Shown piece after piece: positions 25,637 through 35,171 of a stretch of 64,000 nt of DNA (the stretch's first letter is position 1; every line of letters begins with the position of its first letter). The DNA lies in assembly GCF_009647605.1 (NCBI RefSeq), contig NZ_WJIF01000012.1, positions 22,129 through 86,128 on the forward strand. The letters run 5' to 3'. Under the pieces are notes generated by a model that saw nothing but the letters and a program-made list of their open reading frames with translations, was not told where the DNA came from and did not search any database. Origin of the DNA: Agromyces agglutinans. Lineage in GTDB: Bacteria; Actinomycetota; Actinomycetes; Actinomycetales; Microbacteriaceae. The position numbers were made by a program, and so were the translations under genes.

Positions 25637-27201
25637 CGTGCGATCGTTCCTTCGGCGGTGAAGCGGGTGGCGTAATCCATGACGACCTCCTGGGTCGCGT
25701 CGGCGTTGTCGAGGGTGGCGGTGAGGCGCCCTTCGGCCATCACGGCGATGCGGTCGGCGAGGCGGAGCACCTCGGGCAGCTCGGAGCTGATCATCACGAT
25801 GGCCTTGCCCTGCGCGGCGAGTTCGCGCAGGAGGGTGTAGATCTCCTCCTTCGCGCCCACGTCGATGCCGCGCGTCGGCTCGTCGAAGATCAGCACGTCG
25901 CAGTCCTTCGCGAGCCACTTGGCGATGACGACCTTCTGCTGGTTGCCGCCCGAGAGGTTGCGCACGAGTTGCGCCGTCGAGGGCGTCTTGATGCGGAGCT
26001 TGTCGACGTACTCGCGGCCGGCCTGCTCGATGCGGCGGTCCTTCACCCACCCGAGCGCGCCGAGGTAGTCCTTCAGCGACGCGAGCACGATGTTCTCGCG
26101 GACGCTGCGCTCGAGCAGCACGCCCAGTTGCTTGCGGTCCTCGGAGAGGTAGCCGATGCCCAGGGCGGCCGCGTCGGCCGGGCTGCCGATCGAGACCTCG
26201 CGTCCGTGCAGCTCGATGACGCCCGCCTGCCGGCGGTCGGCGCCGACGACGGCGCGGGCGACCTCGGTGCGGCCGGCGCCCATGAGCCCGGCGAACCCGA
26301 GGATCTCGCCGGCGCGCACCTCGAAGTCGACGTCGCGCAGCAGGTGCTTGGTGCTGAGGCCCCGCACCGCCAGGACGACGGGCGCGTCGCCCGCGATCGG
26401 GGCGGGCCGGCTCTCGCCGGAGATCTCGCGGCCGACCATGAGCGAGATGATCTCGCGCTGGCTGGTCGCTGCGGTCTCGAGCGTGTCGATGTAGCGGCCG
26501 TCGCGCAGCACCGTGATCCGGTCGGAGATGCGCGAGAGCTCCTCCATGCGGTGGGAGATGTAGATCACGCCCGTCTCGGGCGAGCGGAAGCGGCGGATCA
26601 GGTCGAACAGCACGTCGACCTCGGCATCGTTGAGCGCCGCCGTCGGCTCGTCCATGATGAGCACCCTCGCGTCGAACGAGAGCGCCTTGGCGATCTCGAC
26701 CATCTGCTGCCTCGCGACGGTGAGCCGCTCGACGGGTTCGGCCGGATCGAGCGCGAGCCCGAGGCGGTCGAAGAGGTCTCGAGCGCGGCGGTTCAGCGCC
26801 TTGTCGTCGACGAAGAGCCCGGCCCCGCGGTGCTCGCGGCCGATGAAGATGTTCTGCGCGACCGTGAGGTCGGGCATGAGGTTGAACTCCTGGTGGATGA
26901 TGCTGATGCCCTGCTCCTGCGCGTGCCGCGGACCGTCGATCACGAGGTCGCGGCCGTTCATGCGGAACGTGCCCGAGTCGGGCGTGTGGATGCCCGCGAG
27001 CAGCTTCATCAGCGTGGACTTGCCCGCGCCGTTCTCGCCCACCAGGGCGTGCACCTCGCCGTGGCGGAGGTCGAGCCGGACTCCGTCGAGCGCCTGTACG
27101 CCGGGGAACCCCTTGCTGACGCCCTCCAGTTCGAGCAGGGGTGCGGATGCCACGGGTGCAGGCGTCTCGGGCAGGGATGCCTCGGCCGTCGCGTCGCTCA
27201 T
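25633..27201 (-). CDS. Sugar ABC transporter ATP-binding protein (two ABC domains, RbsA-like)
   Basis: 522 residues with two ABC modules. The first has Walker A GENGAGKST (about 56) and Walker B VLIMDEPTA. Its signature motif is weak (RLTVARQQMVEIA). The second has a degenerate Walker A (GFAGLMGAGRTE), signature LSGGNQQKV and Walker B LIFDEPTRGID. This is the standard plan for ribose-class importers. It overlaps the fucU gene upstream and the permease downstream by 4 nt each. Confidence 0.95.
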   Translation of the reverse strand: MSDATAEASLPETPAPVASAPLLELEGVSKGFPGVQALDGVRLDLRHGEVHALVGENGAGKSTLMKLLAGIHTPDSGTFRMNGRDLVIDGPRHAQEQGISIIHQEFNLMPDLTVAQNIFIGREHRGAGLFVDDKALNRRARDLFDRLGLALDPAEPVERLTVARQQMVEIAKALSFDARVLIMDEPTAALNDAEVDVLFDLIRRFRSPETGVIYISHRMEELSRISDRITVLRDGRYIDTLETAATSQREIISLMVGREISGESRPAPIAGDAPVVLAVRGLSTKHLLRDVDFEVRAGEILGFAGLMGAGRTEVARAVVGADRRQAGVIELHGREVSIGSPADAAALGIGYLSEDRKQLGVLLERSVRENIVLASLKDYLGALGWVKDRRIEQAGREYVDKLRIKTPSTAQLVRNLSGGNQQKVVIAKWLAKDCDVLIFDEPTRGIDVGAKEEIYTLLRELAAQGKAIVMISSELPEVLRLADRIAVMAEGRLTATLDNADATQEVVMDYATRFTAEGTIAR

Positions 27202-27662
27202 CGTGCCGCCTCCCAGGAGTCGGGGGCGTGGATGACGCCCTTGCGGATGATCAGGTTGGCGTAGACGCGGGTCTCGCCGGTCCGCACGACGAGTCCGGCC
27301 CCCTCGGCCCTGGCGTAGAACGCGAAGCGCTCGAGCTCGCCGACGCGGTGCTCCGGCGCGTCGGCCGCATCGACGAGTTCGTGTTGCACGGGCAGGCGTT
27401 CGCCGCCCTCGCCGGCCATGAGCAGCGCCGACTCGGCCTCGTACTCATCGAGCGGGATGACCGTGCGGATGGCCCGGACCACGGCCGGCGCCTCGAGGCC
27501 CGGCAGCTCGACGAGGCTCGCGCCGGTCGAGGGTCCGCCGGTGGCGGCGACCCGGTGGGCCGGGAAGTTCGCGTCGACGACGGCGATCTCGTCGCCGTGC
27601 CCGAGCCGATCGAGCGCGGCGAGCAGGTCGCCGGCGAGAATCGGGTGGATACCGCTGAGCAA
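27198..27662 (-). CDS. fucU: FucU/RbsD-type sugar mutarotase
   Basis: 154 residues from a TTG at 27660-27662, preceded by AGAGAGG with 6 nt spacing. Family proteins begin with exactly this LSGIHP strand. An ATG 15 codons upstream would lie across the operator and is unlikely. Conserved: GHGDEIAVVDANFPA and the C-terminal RVYANLIIRKGV. FucU interconverts the anomers of fucose, giving the importer and the dehydrogenase the right form. First gene of the transporter operon. Confidence 0.9.
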   Translation of the reverse strand: MLSGIHPILAGDLLAALDRLGHGDEIAVVDANFPAHRVAATGGPSTGASLVELPGLEAPAVVRAIRTVIPLDEYEAESALLMAGEGGERLPVQHELVDAADAPEHRVGELERFAFYARAEGAGLVVRTGETRVYANLIIRKGVIHAPDSWEAAR

Positions 27663-27693
27663 CGCGTGCCTCTCTTCCTTGAGATTCGGCTTG

Positions 27694-27699
27694 AGTGTA
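27694..27699 (-). promoter_or_regulatory. -10 box (TACACT) of the transporter operon
   Basis: TACACT lies 31 nt before the TTG start of fucU. The operator at 27702-27716 occupies the spacer directly upstream. Confidence 0.55.
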
Positions 27700-27701
27700 C
27701 T

Positions 27702-27716
27702 ACACATCGGATGTTT
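27702..27716. promoter_or_regulatory. Operator of the fucose-locus regulator, site 2 (transporter operon)
   Basis: ACACATCGGATGTTT matches the AGACATCsGATGTCT palindrome with two mismatches and falls between the -35 and -10 positions of the fucU promoter. Binding here would block RNA polymerase. Confidence 0.65.
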
Positions 27717-27733
27717 GATCGCGAGAATCCTCG

Positions 27734-28612
27734 CTACGGAGATTCTCCACCCACATCAGGCTCGAGAGGTCGGATATCTGCGTCCAAGTAGACCCGCTCG
27801 GCGGTGCCGTGCAGCACCGCCTCGCGCTCCGTCGGGGCCAGTTCGTCGATGAGCGTTCGCATGACCGCCCAGGTGGCCGTATAGCCGCCGTGCGGCAGCG
27901 ACATCGGCCAATCGCCGCCGTACATGAGCCGGTCGGGGCCGAACGCCTCGAGCGCCAGGTCGAGCAGCGGCCGCAGGGTCGCCGCGTCGAACGGCACGCC
28001 GGGCAGGTGCAGTCCCGAGAACTTCGCGACCGCGTTGGGCCGTTCGGCCACCGCCCGGAACTGCGCGACCCACGCCGGGTAGGCCTCCGAGCCGACCGGC
28101 GGCTTCCCGAGATGGTCGAGCACCACGGTGAGCCCGGGCACCGCCTCGGCGAGCCGCGTCGTCGCGGCGAGGTGGCGCGGCCAGGCATCGGGGACGTCGA
28201 ACGCGAGGCCGGCCCGCGCCACGGCACGGAGCGACGCGCGGACCGCGGGAAGGTCGAGGAAGTCGTCGCGAGGGTCGTCGTGCACGAGATGCCGGATGCC
28301 CCGGAGCGCGCGCTCCCCCGCCAACACGTCGAGGGCCTCGTTCGCGGCGCGCTCGTCGTCGAGCGGCGCCCAGCCGACGACACCGGCGACCCAGGAATGC
28401 GTCGAGGCGACCTCGAGCAGGTACCGCGTGTCGTCGAGCGTGTCGTCGGCCTGCACGAGGATCGCGGCGTCGACGCCGGCGGCGGCCAGCTCGGCGCCGG
28501 CCTCGTCGGGCAGGACGTCGCGATCGAGCACGCCGAGTTCGGGCGTGATCCACGGGTACGCGCTTCGCGACCGGTCCCACACGTGCACGTGCGCATCGAC
28601 GACGCGCGTCAC
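27734..28612 (-). CDS. Amidohydrolase, probable L-fuconolactone hydrolase
   Basis: 292 residues from a GTG overlapping the aldo/keto reductase stop (GTGA). Amidohydrolase_2 features: VVDAHVHVW metal site at the N-terminus, VLDHLGKP near residue 170, and YGGDWPMSLP with the catalytic Asp. COG3618-type enzymes of this form hydrolyse sugar lactones such as L-fucono-1,5-lactone. Third gene of the dehydratase-reductase-lactonase operon; its place in the pathway fits the dehydrogenase product. Confidence 0.9.
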   Translation of the reverse strand: MTRVVDAHVHVWDRSRSAYPWITPELGVLDRDVLPDEAGAELAAAGVDAAILVQADDTLDDTRYLLEVASTHSWVAGVVGWAPLDDERAANEALDVLAGERALRGIRHLVHDDPRDDFLDLPAVRASLRAVARAGLAFDVPDAWPRHLAATTRLAEAVPGLTVVLDHLGKPPVGSEAYPAWVAQFRAVAERPNAVAKFSGLHLPGVPFDAATLRPLLDLALEAFGPDRLMYGGDWPMSLPHGGYTATWAVMRTLIDELAPTEREAVLHGTAERVYLDADIRPLEPDVGGESP

Positions 28613-29556
28613 GGGATCAGGCCCCGTTCGGCGAGGGCGTCCCAGAGCCCCTCGGAGATCGGCGTCGCGAGTCGTTCGAGGTTCTCGCGCACCGATGCCG
28701 CTCGCGAGGTGCCGACGGCGACCGCACGCACGGCGGGATGCCGCAACGGGAAGGCGAGGGCCGCCACCGGGAGCGGCACCCCGTGTTCGCGGCACGCCTC
28801 GGCGAGCGCGCGGGCGCGATCGAGCACCTCGGCCGGGACGCGCCCGTAGTCGTACGTGGCATCCGCCGGCGGCTCGTCGTGCGCGAGCAGGCCCGAGTTG
28901 TAGGGCGCCGCGGCGACCACGCGGACGTCGTTCGCCTCGCAGAGCGGCAGCAGGTCGACGGCGGCGGGCTGCTCGAGCAGGGTGTACCGCCCGGCGATCA
29001 TCACGAGGTCGAGGTCTCCCTCGCGCACGGCGCGCGCCGCGGCATCCGCGTCGTTGGTGCCGATGCCGATCGAACCGACGAGTCCCTCGTCGCGGAGCTG
29101 CGCCAGCGCGGGCAGTCCCTCTGCGATGCCGCGGTCGAGATCGTACACGTCGGGGTCGTGCAGGTAGAGGATGTCCACGCGGTCGAGCCCGAGTCGCTCG
29201 AGCGAGTCCTCGAGGCTGCGCCGGATGCCGGCCTCACTCGGGTCGAAGCGGCGCACGAGGTCGTTCGGCACGGCGTAGGCGTGGTCGAGGTCGTCGCCCC
29301 CGGCGAAGTCGGGATTCGGCTCGAGCACCCGGCCGACCTTCGTCGACAGCACGAACTCGTCGCGCGGCTTGTCACGCAGGAACTCGCCGAGCCGGCGCTC
29401 GGACAGGCCGAGCCCGTAGTGCGGCGCGGTGTCGAACGAGCGGATGCCGCCCTCCCACGCGGCCTCGAGCGCCTCGCGGGCGGCCTCGTCGGACACCTCG
29501 CGATAGAGGTTGCCGATCGGCGCCGCGCCGAAGACGAGTGGCCCGAGCGCCCTCAT
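28609..29556 (-). CDS. Aldo/keto reductase, probable L-fucose dehydrogenase
   Basis: 315 residues. The AKR barrel shows [10 protein letters not shown] at the N-terminus, [14 protein letters not shown] (catalytic Asp and Tyr), STKVGR (Lys) and YLHDPD (His). Closest in style to D-threo-aldose 1-dehydrogenase / L-fucose dehydrogenase. It oxidises the sugar to the lactone. ATG overlaps the dehydratase stop by 4 nt; GTGA coupling follows to the lactonase. Confidence 0.9.
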   Translation of the reverse strand: MRALGPLVFGAAPIGNLYREVSDEAAREALEAAWEGGIRSFDTAPHYGLGLSERRLGEFLRDKPRDEFVLSTKVGRVLEPNPDFAGGDDLDHAYAVPNDLVRRFDPSEAGIRRSLEDSLERLGLDRVDILYLHDPDVYDLDRGIAEGLPALAQLRDEGLVGSIGIGTNDADAAARAVREGDLDLVMIAGRYTLLEQPAAVDLLPLCEANDVRVVAAAPYNSGLLAHDEPPADATYDYGRVPAEVLDRARALAEACREHGVPLPVAALAFPLRHPAVRAVAVGTSRAASVRENLERLATPISEGLWDALAERGLIP

Positions 29557-30854
29557 GCCGGCTGCTCCGCGGGCGCGCCGCGCCAGGCGTACGCCTCGAT
29601 CGACTCGGGCAGCATCTCGGTGCCGGCGCCCGGCGCCGTCGGCGCGAGGTAGCGGCCGCGCTCGACGACGACGGGCGACACGAAGTGCTCGTGGAGGTGG
29701 TCGACGTACTCGATCATGCGTCCCTCCATCGTGCCGGAGATCGCGACGTAGTCGAACATCGACAGGTGCTGGACGGCCTCGCAGAGGCCCACGCCGCCGG
29801 CGTGCGGGCACACCGGCACGCCGAACTTCGCGGCCAGCAGCAGGTTCGCGATGTTCTCGTTCACGCCGCCGACCCGGGTCGCGTCGATCTGCATGACGTC
29901 CATGCCGCCGGCCTGCAGCAACTGCTTGAACACGACGCGGTTCTGCACGTGTTCGCCGGTCGCGACGCGAACGGGGGCGACACCGCGCGCGATCGCGGCG
30001 TGGCCCAGGATGTCGTCGGGGCTCGTCGGCTCCTCGATCCACGCGAGGTCGAACTCGGCGAGGGCGGTGACCCAGTCGACCGCGTCCGAGACATCCCATC
30101 GCTGGTTCGCATCGATCGCGATCGGGAAGTCGGGGCCGACGGCGGCGCGCGCGATGCGCAGGCGCCGCCGGTCGTCGTCGAGGTCGGAGCCGACCTTGAG
30201 CTTGATCTGCGGGAAGCCGTCGGCGACGGCCTCGCGGCAGAGCCGGTCGAGCTTCTCGTCGGAGTAGCCGAGCCAGCCCGGGCTCGTCGTGTACGCCGGG
30301 TATCCGACCTCCTCGAGCCGTGCGAGCCGATCGGCGCGGCCCGGCTCCGCGGCGCGGAGGATCCCGAGCGCCTCCTCGGGAGTGAGGGCGTCGCTGAGGT
30401 AGCGGAAGTCCACCAGCGAGACGAGCTCCTCGGGGCTGAGCGACGCGAGGTGACGCCACAGGGGCTGGCCCGCGCGCTTCGCGCGGAGGTCCCACAGCGC
30501 GTTGACCGCGGCGCCGATCGCCATGTGCATGACGCCCTTCTCGGGGCCGAGCCACCGCAGCTGGGAGTCGTGCATCATGAGCCGCGACGCGGCGCCCATG
30601 TCGCCCAGCAGCTCCTCGACGTCGCGACCGACGAGGTGGCCGCGCAACGTCTCGAGCGCGGCGACCTGGACGTCGTTGCCGCGCCCGATCGTGAAGACGA
30701 ACGCGTGCCCTTCGTGCCCGTCCGCGGCATCCGTTCGGATCGTGAGGTAGGCCGCCGAGTAGTCGGGGTCGGGGTTCATCGCATCCGACCCGTCGAGGGC
30801 GAGGGAGGTGGGGAAGCGGATGTCCCCGGTGTCAACGCTGACGATCGTGCTCAT
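29553..30854 (-). CDS. L-fuconate dehydratase (enolase superfamily)
   Basis: 433 residues, normal for the family. The enolase-superfamily catalytic set is present: KLKVG (Lys pair region near 220), [20 protein letters not shown] and ATGEHVQNR (metal ligands), and CPHAGGVG (His base). It converts L-fuconate to 2-keto-3-deoxy-L-fuconate. First gene of its operon, with AAAGGA before the ATG and a strong regulated promoter 27 nt upstream. Confidence 0.92.
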   Translation of the reverse strand: MSTIVSVDTGDIRFPTSLALDGSDAMNPDPDYSAAYLTIRTDAADGHEGHAFVFTIGRGNDVQVAALETLRGHLVGRDVEELLGDMGAASRLMMHDSQLRWLGPEKGVMHMAIGAAVNALWDLRAKRAGQPLWRHLASLSPEELVSLVDFRYLSDALTPEEALGILRAAEPGRADRLARLEEVGYPAYTTSPGWLGYSDEKLDRLCREAVADGFPQIKLKVGSDLDDDRRRLRIARAAVGPDFPIAIDANQRWDVSDAVDWVTALAEFDLAWIEEPTSPDDILGHAAIARGVAPVRVATGEHVQNRVVFKQLLQAGGMDVMQIDATRVGGVNENIANLLLAAKFGVPVCPHAGGVGLCEAVQHLSMFDYVAISGTMEGRMIEYVDHLHEHFVSPVVVERGRYLAPTAPGAGTEMLPESIEAYAWRGAPAEQPA

Positions 30855-30875
30855 GGCGTCCTTTCGTGCGAGCCG

Positions 30876-30905
30876 AGCCTAGACATCGGATGTCTCGTCT
30901 GTCAA
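30876..30905 (-). promoter_or_regulatory. Promoter of the fuconate dehydratase operon with operator site 3
   Basis: A consensus -35 TTGACA (30900-30905), an 18-bp spacer and -10 TAGGCT (30876-30881). The perfect palindrome AGACATCsGATGTCT (30881-30895) fills the spacer and touches the -10, the strongest of the three operator copies. Confidence 0.75.
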
Positions 30906-31035
30906 GGATCGCGATATGTGCAAGAATCGCCGTGTGGCGGCAGCGTTCCGCCGTATCGCTCGGATGTTCCGGGCACCGACCCGCGTCGACCCCTCGCCGT
31001 GGGGCGGAACCCGTTCAGCGTCGAAAGGACTGCAG

Positions 31036-31884
31036 ATGAGACTCGCCCGCCTCGGACCCGTCGGAGCCGAGCTCCCGGTACTCGTCGACGGCGATCGGTT
31101 CCTCGACCTGCGCGCGCTCACGGGCGACGTCGACGGGGCGTTCCTCGCCGGCGACGGCCCCGACCGCGTGCGCGCCGCGCACGGGGCGGGCACGCTGCCC
31201 GAGCTCGCCGGCGCCGCCGACCTCCGCGTGGGCGCCCCGATCGCACGCCCCTCAGCCGTCTACTGCATCGGCATGAACTACGCCGCCCACGCCGCCGAGT
31301 CGGGCTCGGCGCCGCCCGAGCGCCTCGTCATGTTCATGAAGTCCCCCAACACCGTGATCGGCCCGTACGACGACGTCGAGATCCCGCCCGGAAGCACCAA
31401 GACCGACTGGGAGGTCGAGCTCGGCATCGTCATCGGCCGGCGCGCGAACCGCCTCGCCTCGCCCGCCGAGGCGCGCGCGCACATCGCGGGCTTCGTCGTC
31501 GCCAACGACCTCTCGGAGCGCGAGTGGCAGATCGAGCTCTCGGGCGGCCAGTGGTCCAAGGGCAAGTCGGCACCCGGCTTCTGCCCCACGGGTCCATGGC
31601 TCGTGACCCCCGACGAGGTCCACGCCGACGATGTGCGGCTCACCAGCTTCGTGAACGGCGAACCCCGCCAGAACTCGCGCACGAGCGACCTGATCTTCGG
31701 CATCGACGAGATCGTGTACCAGCTGAGCGGGTACCTCGCCCTCGAGCCCGGCGACCTGATCCTGACCGGCACCCCGGAGGGCGTCGCACTGTCGGGGCGC
31801 TTCCCCTACCTCGGCGACGGGGACGTCGTCGAACTCGAGATCGACGGACTCGGGCGTCAGCGCCAGGTGTTCCGGGCATCCTGA
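31036..31884 (+). CDS. Fumarylacetoacetate hydrolase family, probable 2,4-diketo-3-deoxy-L-fuconate hydrolase
   Basis: 282 residues from ATG 31036, with AAAGGA 8 nt upstream. The FAH fold shows YCIGMNYAAHA, EVELGIVIGRR, FVVANDLSER and LTGTPEGVALS. In the non-phosphorylative fucose route this hydrolase splits the diketo acid into pyruvate and L-lactate. It is divergent from the dehydratase operon and shares the 180-bp control region holding operator site 3. It is followed by the SDR gene that makes its substrate. Confidence 0.88.
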   Translation: MRLARLGPVGAELPVLVDGDRFLDLRALTGDVDGAFLAGDGPDRVRAAHGAGTLPELAGAADLRVGAPIARPSAVYCIGMNYAAHAAESGSAPPERLVMFMKSPNTVIGPYDDVEIPPGSTKTDWEVELGIVIGRRANRLASPAEARAHIAGFVVANDLSEREWQIELSGGQWSKGKSAPGFCPTGPWLVTPDEVHADDVRLTSFVNGEPRQNSRTSDLIFGIDEIVYQLSGYLALEPGDLILTGTPEGVALSGRFPYLGDGDVVELEIDGLGRQRQVFRAS

Positions 31885-31945
31885 GCCGTCGGCAGGCCGG
31901 AAGCCGACCAGACCAGACCTCAGACCAGAAACGGAGCAGCACCAC

Positions 31946-32698
31946 ATGGGAACCGACTTCACCGGCCTCGTCGCCGTCGTCACCGGCGGCGCGTCCGGAC
32001 TCGGCGCCGCGATCGCCGAACGCCTGCGGCGGGACGGCGCGCGCGTGGCCGTCTTCGACGTCCGCCCCGAGGGCGCCCACGCCGACCTCGCGGTCGCCGT
32101 CGACGTCACCGACGATGCGAGCGTGCGAGCGGGCATCGAGCGCGTCGCCGAGGAACTCGGCGGCATCGACATCCTGGTCAACAACGCCGGCATCGGCGCG
32201 CAGGGCGACGTGGCCGCGAACCCCGACACCGAGTGGGCGCGGGTCTTCGACGTGAACGTGGTCGGCGTCGCCCGGGTCAGCCGGGCCGCGCTGCCGCACC
32301 TGCGCCGCTCGAGCGCGGCCGCCATCGTCAACACCTCCTCGATCGCGGCCACCGCGGGCCTGCCCCAGCGCGCCCTCTACAGCGCGAGCAAGGGTGCGGT
32401 GCTGTCGCTCACCCTCGCGATGGCGGCCGACCACCTGGCCGAGGGCATCCGCGTGAACGCCGTGAACCCCGGCACGGCCGACACGCCGTGGGTCGGGCGC
32501 CTGCTCGACCAGGCAGACGACCCGGCCGCCGAGCGCGCGGCGCTCGAGGCCAGGCAGCCGCACGGCCGACTGGTCTCGGCGGCCGAGGTGGCCGACGCGG
32601 TCGCCTACCTCGCGAGCCCGGCCGCCGGTTCGACGACCGGCGTCGCGTTGGCCGTCGACGGCGGCATGCAGGGCCTGCGTCTGCGGCCGCGCGGCTGA
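31946..32698 (+). CDS. SDR oxidoreductase, probable 2-keto-3-deoxy-L-fuconate dehydrogenase
   Basis: 250 residues. Classical SDR: TGGASGLG nucleotide loop (about 13-20), NNAG, catalytic Ser in NTSSIA, and YSASK. A late VNPGTADTPW segment and the closing VDGG are typical of the fuconate/keto-deoxy acid dehydrogenase group. It produces the 2,4-diketo acid for the hydrolase gene just upstream. GGAG lies 10 nt before the ATG. Confidence 0.9.
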   Translation: MGTDFTGLVAVVTGGASGLGAAIAERLRRDGARVAVFDVRPEGAHADLAVAVDVTDDASVRAGIERVAEELGGIDILVNNAGIGAQGDVAANPDTEWARVFDVNVVGVARVSRAALPHLRRSSAAAIVNTSSIAATAGLPQRALYSASKGAVLSLTLAMAADHLAEGIRVNAVNPGTADTPWVGRLLDQADDPAAERAALEARQPHGRLVSAAEVADAVAYLASPAAGSTTGVALAVDGGMQGLRLRPRG

Positions 32699-32809
32699 GG
32701 GGTCGGCAGGAGCGAGGGGCGCCGCGGTGGGCGGTCGTTTGTCTCCCTCGTGGCGTGATCTGCACAATTCGCTGTACATGGCGGCAGGTTCCGACCCGCC
32801 GGCGCCCGA

Positions 32810-32815
32810 TAGCCT
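32810..32815 (+). promoter_or_regulatory. -10 box (TAGCCT) for the second FAH gene
   Basis: TAGCCT lies 6 nt before the GTG at 32822, giving this gene its own promoter separate from the fucose operon. Confidence 0.5.
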
Positions 32816-32821
32816 GAAACG

Positions 32822-33697
32822 GTGAAATTCGCGCACCTCAGAGCTGAAGGCCGTTCCGTCCCGAGGCTCGCGGTGGTGCTGGGCGAGTCCGCGCTCTTCC
32901 TCGACGAGGTCATGGCCGAGGCACCCCGCGACCTGCAGGAACTCATCGAACGCGGTGACGCCGGCCTCGAAGCGGTGCTCGAGGTCGTCGACGCGAGCGT
33001 GTCGGCCGGCGCCGAGGTCACGCCCGTCGCCGCCCTCCGCCACTCCTCGGCCGTGCTGCGCCCGCCGCACGTGCTCGCGATCGGCGCGAACTACGCCGCC
33101 CACGCGAGCGAGCTGAAGCTGCGCTCGGAGTCGGCGATGACCGTCTTCGGACTCTGGCCCAACTCGCTGACCGGCCACGGGCAGACGACGACGTGGCCCG
33201 AGGACATCTCGACCCAGGTCGACTACGAGGCCGAGCTCGGAGTGATCATCGGCCGGCCCGCACGCGGCGTGCACCAGCGCGACGCCCTCGACCACGTCTG
33301 GGGCTACACCGTCGTCAACGACATCACCGCCCGCGACATCCAGTTCAGCGAAGCGCAGTGGTCGCGGTGCAAGTCGTTCGACGGCTTCACGCCGACCGGT
33401 CCCGTCGTCGTCACGGCCGACGAGATCGCCGACCCGCAAGATCTCTGGCTGACGACCAACCTGGACGGCACGGTCCTCCAGGACGCCTCGACGAACGAGA
33501 TGGTGCGCGGCGTCGCCGAGATCATCTCCTACCTCTCACGCTCGGCGACGATCCCGCCCGGCACGCTCATCTCCACCGGCAGCCCCGGAGGCGCCGGCTA
33601 CTCGCGCAACCCGCAGGTCTTCCTCCGCGACGGCGCGACCGTCACCGTGACGATCGCCGGCATCGGCTCGCTCACGACGCACTGCCAGGTGATCTGA
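32822..33697 (+). CDS. Second fumarylacetoacetate hydrolase family protein
   Basis: 291 residues from GTG. FAH hallmarks: AIGANYAAHA, YEAELGVIIGRPA, VVNDITARD and STGSPGGAGYS. It is only distantly similar to the hydrolase 1.8 kb upstream, mainly in the metal-binding core. No copy of the fucose operator lies in front of it. It may act on another diketo acid, for instance from rhamnose or an aromatic route. The substrate is not determined. Confidence 0.87.
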   Translation: MKFAHLRAEGRSVPRLAVVLGESALFLDEVMAEAPRDLQELIERGDAGLEAVLEVVDASVSAGAEVTPVAALRHSSAVLRPPHVLAIGANYAAHASELKLRSESAMTVFGLWPNSLTGHGQTTTWPEDISTQVDYEAELGVIIGRPARGVHQRDALDHVWGYTVVNDITARDIQFSEAQWSRCKSFDGFTPTGPVVVTADEIADPQDLWLTTNLDGTVLQDASTNEMVRGVAEIISYLSRSATIPPGTLISTGSPGGAGYSRNPQVFLRDGATVTVTIAGIGSLTTHCQVI

Positions 33698-33707
33698 CCG
33701 GGCGAGC

Positions 33708-35171
33708 TCACTCGTGCGGCTCGGCCTGCAGGTCGGCGATCGGAATGGCCTGCGTGATCGGCCGCACGCCCGAGAGCCGCTCGGGCACCAGCTGCCGCTC
33801 GACGTCGGCACGCGTCATCAGCCCGGCTTCGACCACGAGGTCGGCGACCGGCCGCCCGGTCGCGAGCGCGGCCTTGGCGAGCTTCGCGGCGTCGGCGTAG
33901 CCGATGAACGGGATGAGCGCGGTGATCACGCCGACGCTCGAGCCGACCATGAGGTCGAGCCGCTCGGTGTTCGCCGTGATGCCGTCGACGCAGTTGACGC
34001 GCAGGGTCCAGCAGGCCTGGCGCATCCACAGGATCGACTGCATGAGCGAGTGCGCGATCACCGGCTCGAAGGCGTTCAGCTGGAGCTGGCCGCTCTCGGC
34101 GGCCATCGTCACCGTGAGGTCGGCCCCCGCGACCGCGTACGCGACCTGGCTGACCGCCTCGGGGATGACCGGGTTCACCTTGCCCGGCATGATCGAGGAG
34201 CCCGCCTGCTTGGGCGGCAGGTTGATCTCGCCGAAGCCCGCCTGCGGACCCGATGAGAGCAGCCGCAGGTCGTTGCAGATCTTCGAGAGCTTGATCGCGC
34301 TGCGCTTGAGGGCGCTCGAGAACGTCATGAACACGCCCGTATCGCTCGTCGCCTCGATCAGGTCGGGCGCGGCTTCGAGCCGCTGCCCCGTGATCTCGCT
34401 GAGATGGCGGATCGCGGATGCCGCGTAGCCCGGGTCGGCGGTGATGCCCGTGCCGATCGCCGTCGCGCCGAGGTTCACCTCGGAGAGGAGCTTGATCGTC
34501 TCGCGCAGGCGCGCGAGGTCTTCGCCGAGGGTGGTCGCGAACCCGTGGAACTCCTGGCCGAGCGTCATCGGCACCGCGTCTTGGAGCTGCGTGCGGCCGA
34601 CCTTCAGGACCCCGTGGAACTCGCGACCCTTGCGCGCGAACGAGATGCGCAGGAGGTCGAGCTCGGCGAGCATGGTCGTCAGCGACGCCGTCATCGCGAG
34701 CTTCAGCGCGGTCGGGTACGTGTCGTTGGTCGACTGGCTGCGGTTCACGTCGTCGATCGGATGCAGCACGTCGTAGCGCGCCTTGGCATACCCGGCGATC
34801 TCGAGCGCGAGGTTCGTGATGACCTCGTTGGCGTTCATGTTCGTGGACGTGCCCGCGCCGCCCTGAATGACGCCGACCACGAACTGGTCGTGCAGTTCGC
34901 CGTCGATGATGCGCTGGCAGGCCTCGTCGATCCACGCCTGCTTCTTCGCGTCGAGGACGCCGACCTCGCGGTTGGCGCGTGCCGCGGCCTGCTTCACCTG
35001 CGCGAGCGCGACGACGAGTTCGGGGTAGACGGAGATGGGCCGCTTCGAGATCGGGAAGTTCTCGAGCGCCCGCATGGTGTGCACGCCCCAGTAGGCGTCG
35101 GCGGGTACCTCGACGCTGCCCAGCGAATCCGTTTCGGTGCGAGTCGCCACGTCGGGCCTCGGCTCGTGCAT
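33708..35171 (-). CDS. aspA: Aspartate ammonia-lyase
   Basis: 487 residues from ATG 35169-35171, chosen because GGAGG precedes it by 5 nt; ATGs 21 and 51 codons upstream are less likely. The fumarase/aspartase signature GSSIMPGKVNP (catalytic Ser loop), the early YWGVHTMRALENF and GAGTSTNMNANEV are all intact. It interconverts L-aspartate and fumarate plus ammonia. The C-terminus RITQAIP-type tail matches aspartases. Stops 10 bp from the convergent FAH gene. Confidence 0.95.
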   Translation of the reverse strand: MHEPRPDVATRTETDSLGSVEVPADAYWGVHTMRALENFPISKRPISVYPELVVALAQVKQAAARANREVGVLDAKKQAWIDEACQRIIDGELHDQFVVGVIQGGAGTSTNMNANEVITNLALEIAGYAKARYDVLHPIDDVNRSQSTNDTYPTALKLAMTASLTTMLAELDLLRISFARKGREFHGVLKVGRTQLQDAVPMTLGQEFHGFATTLGEDLARLRETIKLLSEVNLGATAIGTGITADPGYAASAIRHLSEITGQRLEAAPDLIEATSDTGVFMTFSSALKRSAIKLSKICNDLRLLSSGPQAGFGEINLPPKQAGSSIMPGKVNPVIPEAVSQVAYAVAGADLTVTMAAESGQLQLNAFEPVIAHSLMQSILWMRQACWTLRVNCVDGITANTERLDLMVGSSVGVITALIPFIGYADAAKLAKAALATGRPVADLVVEAGLMTRADVERQLVPERLSGVRPITQAIPIADLQAEPHE

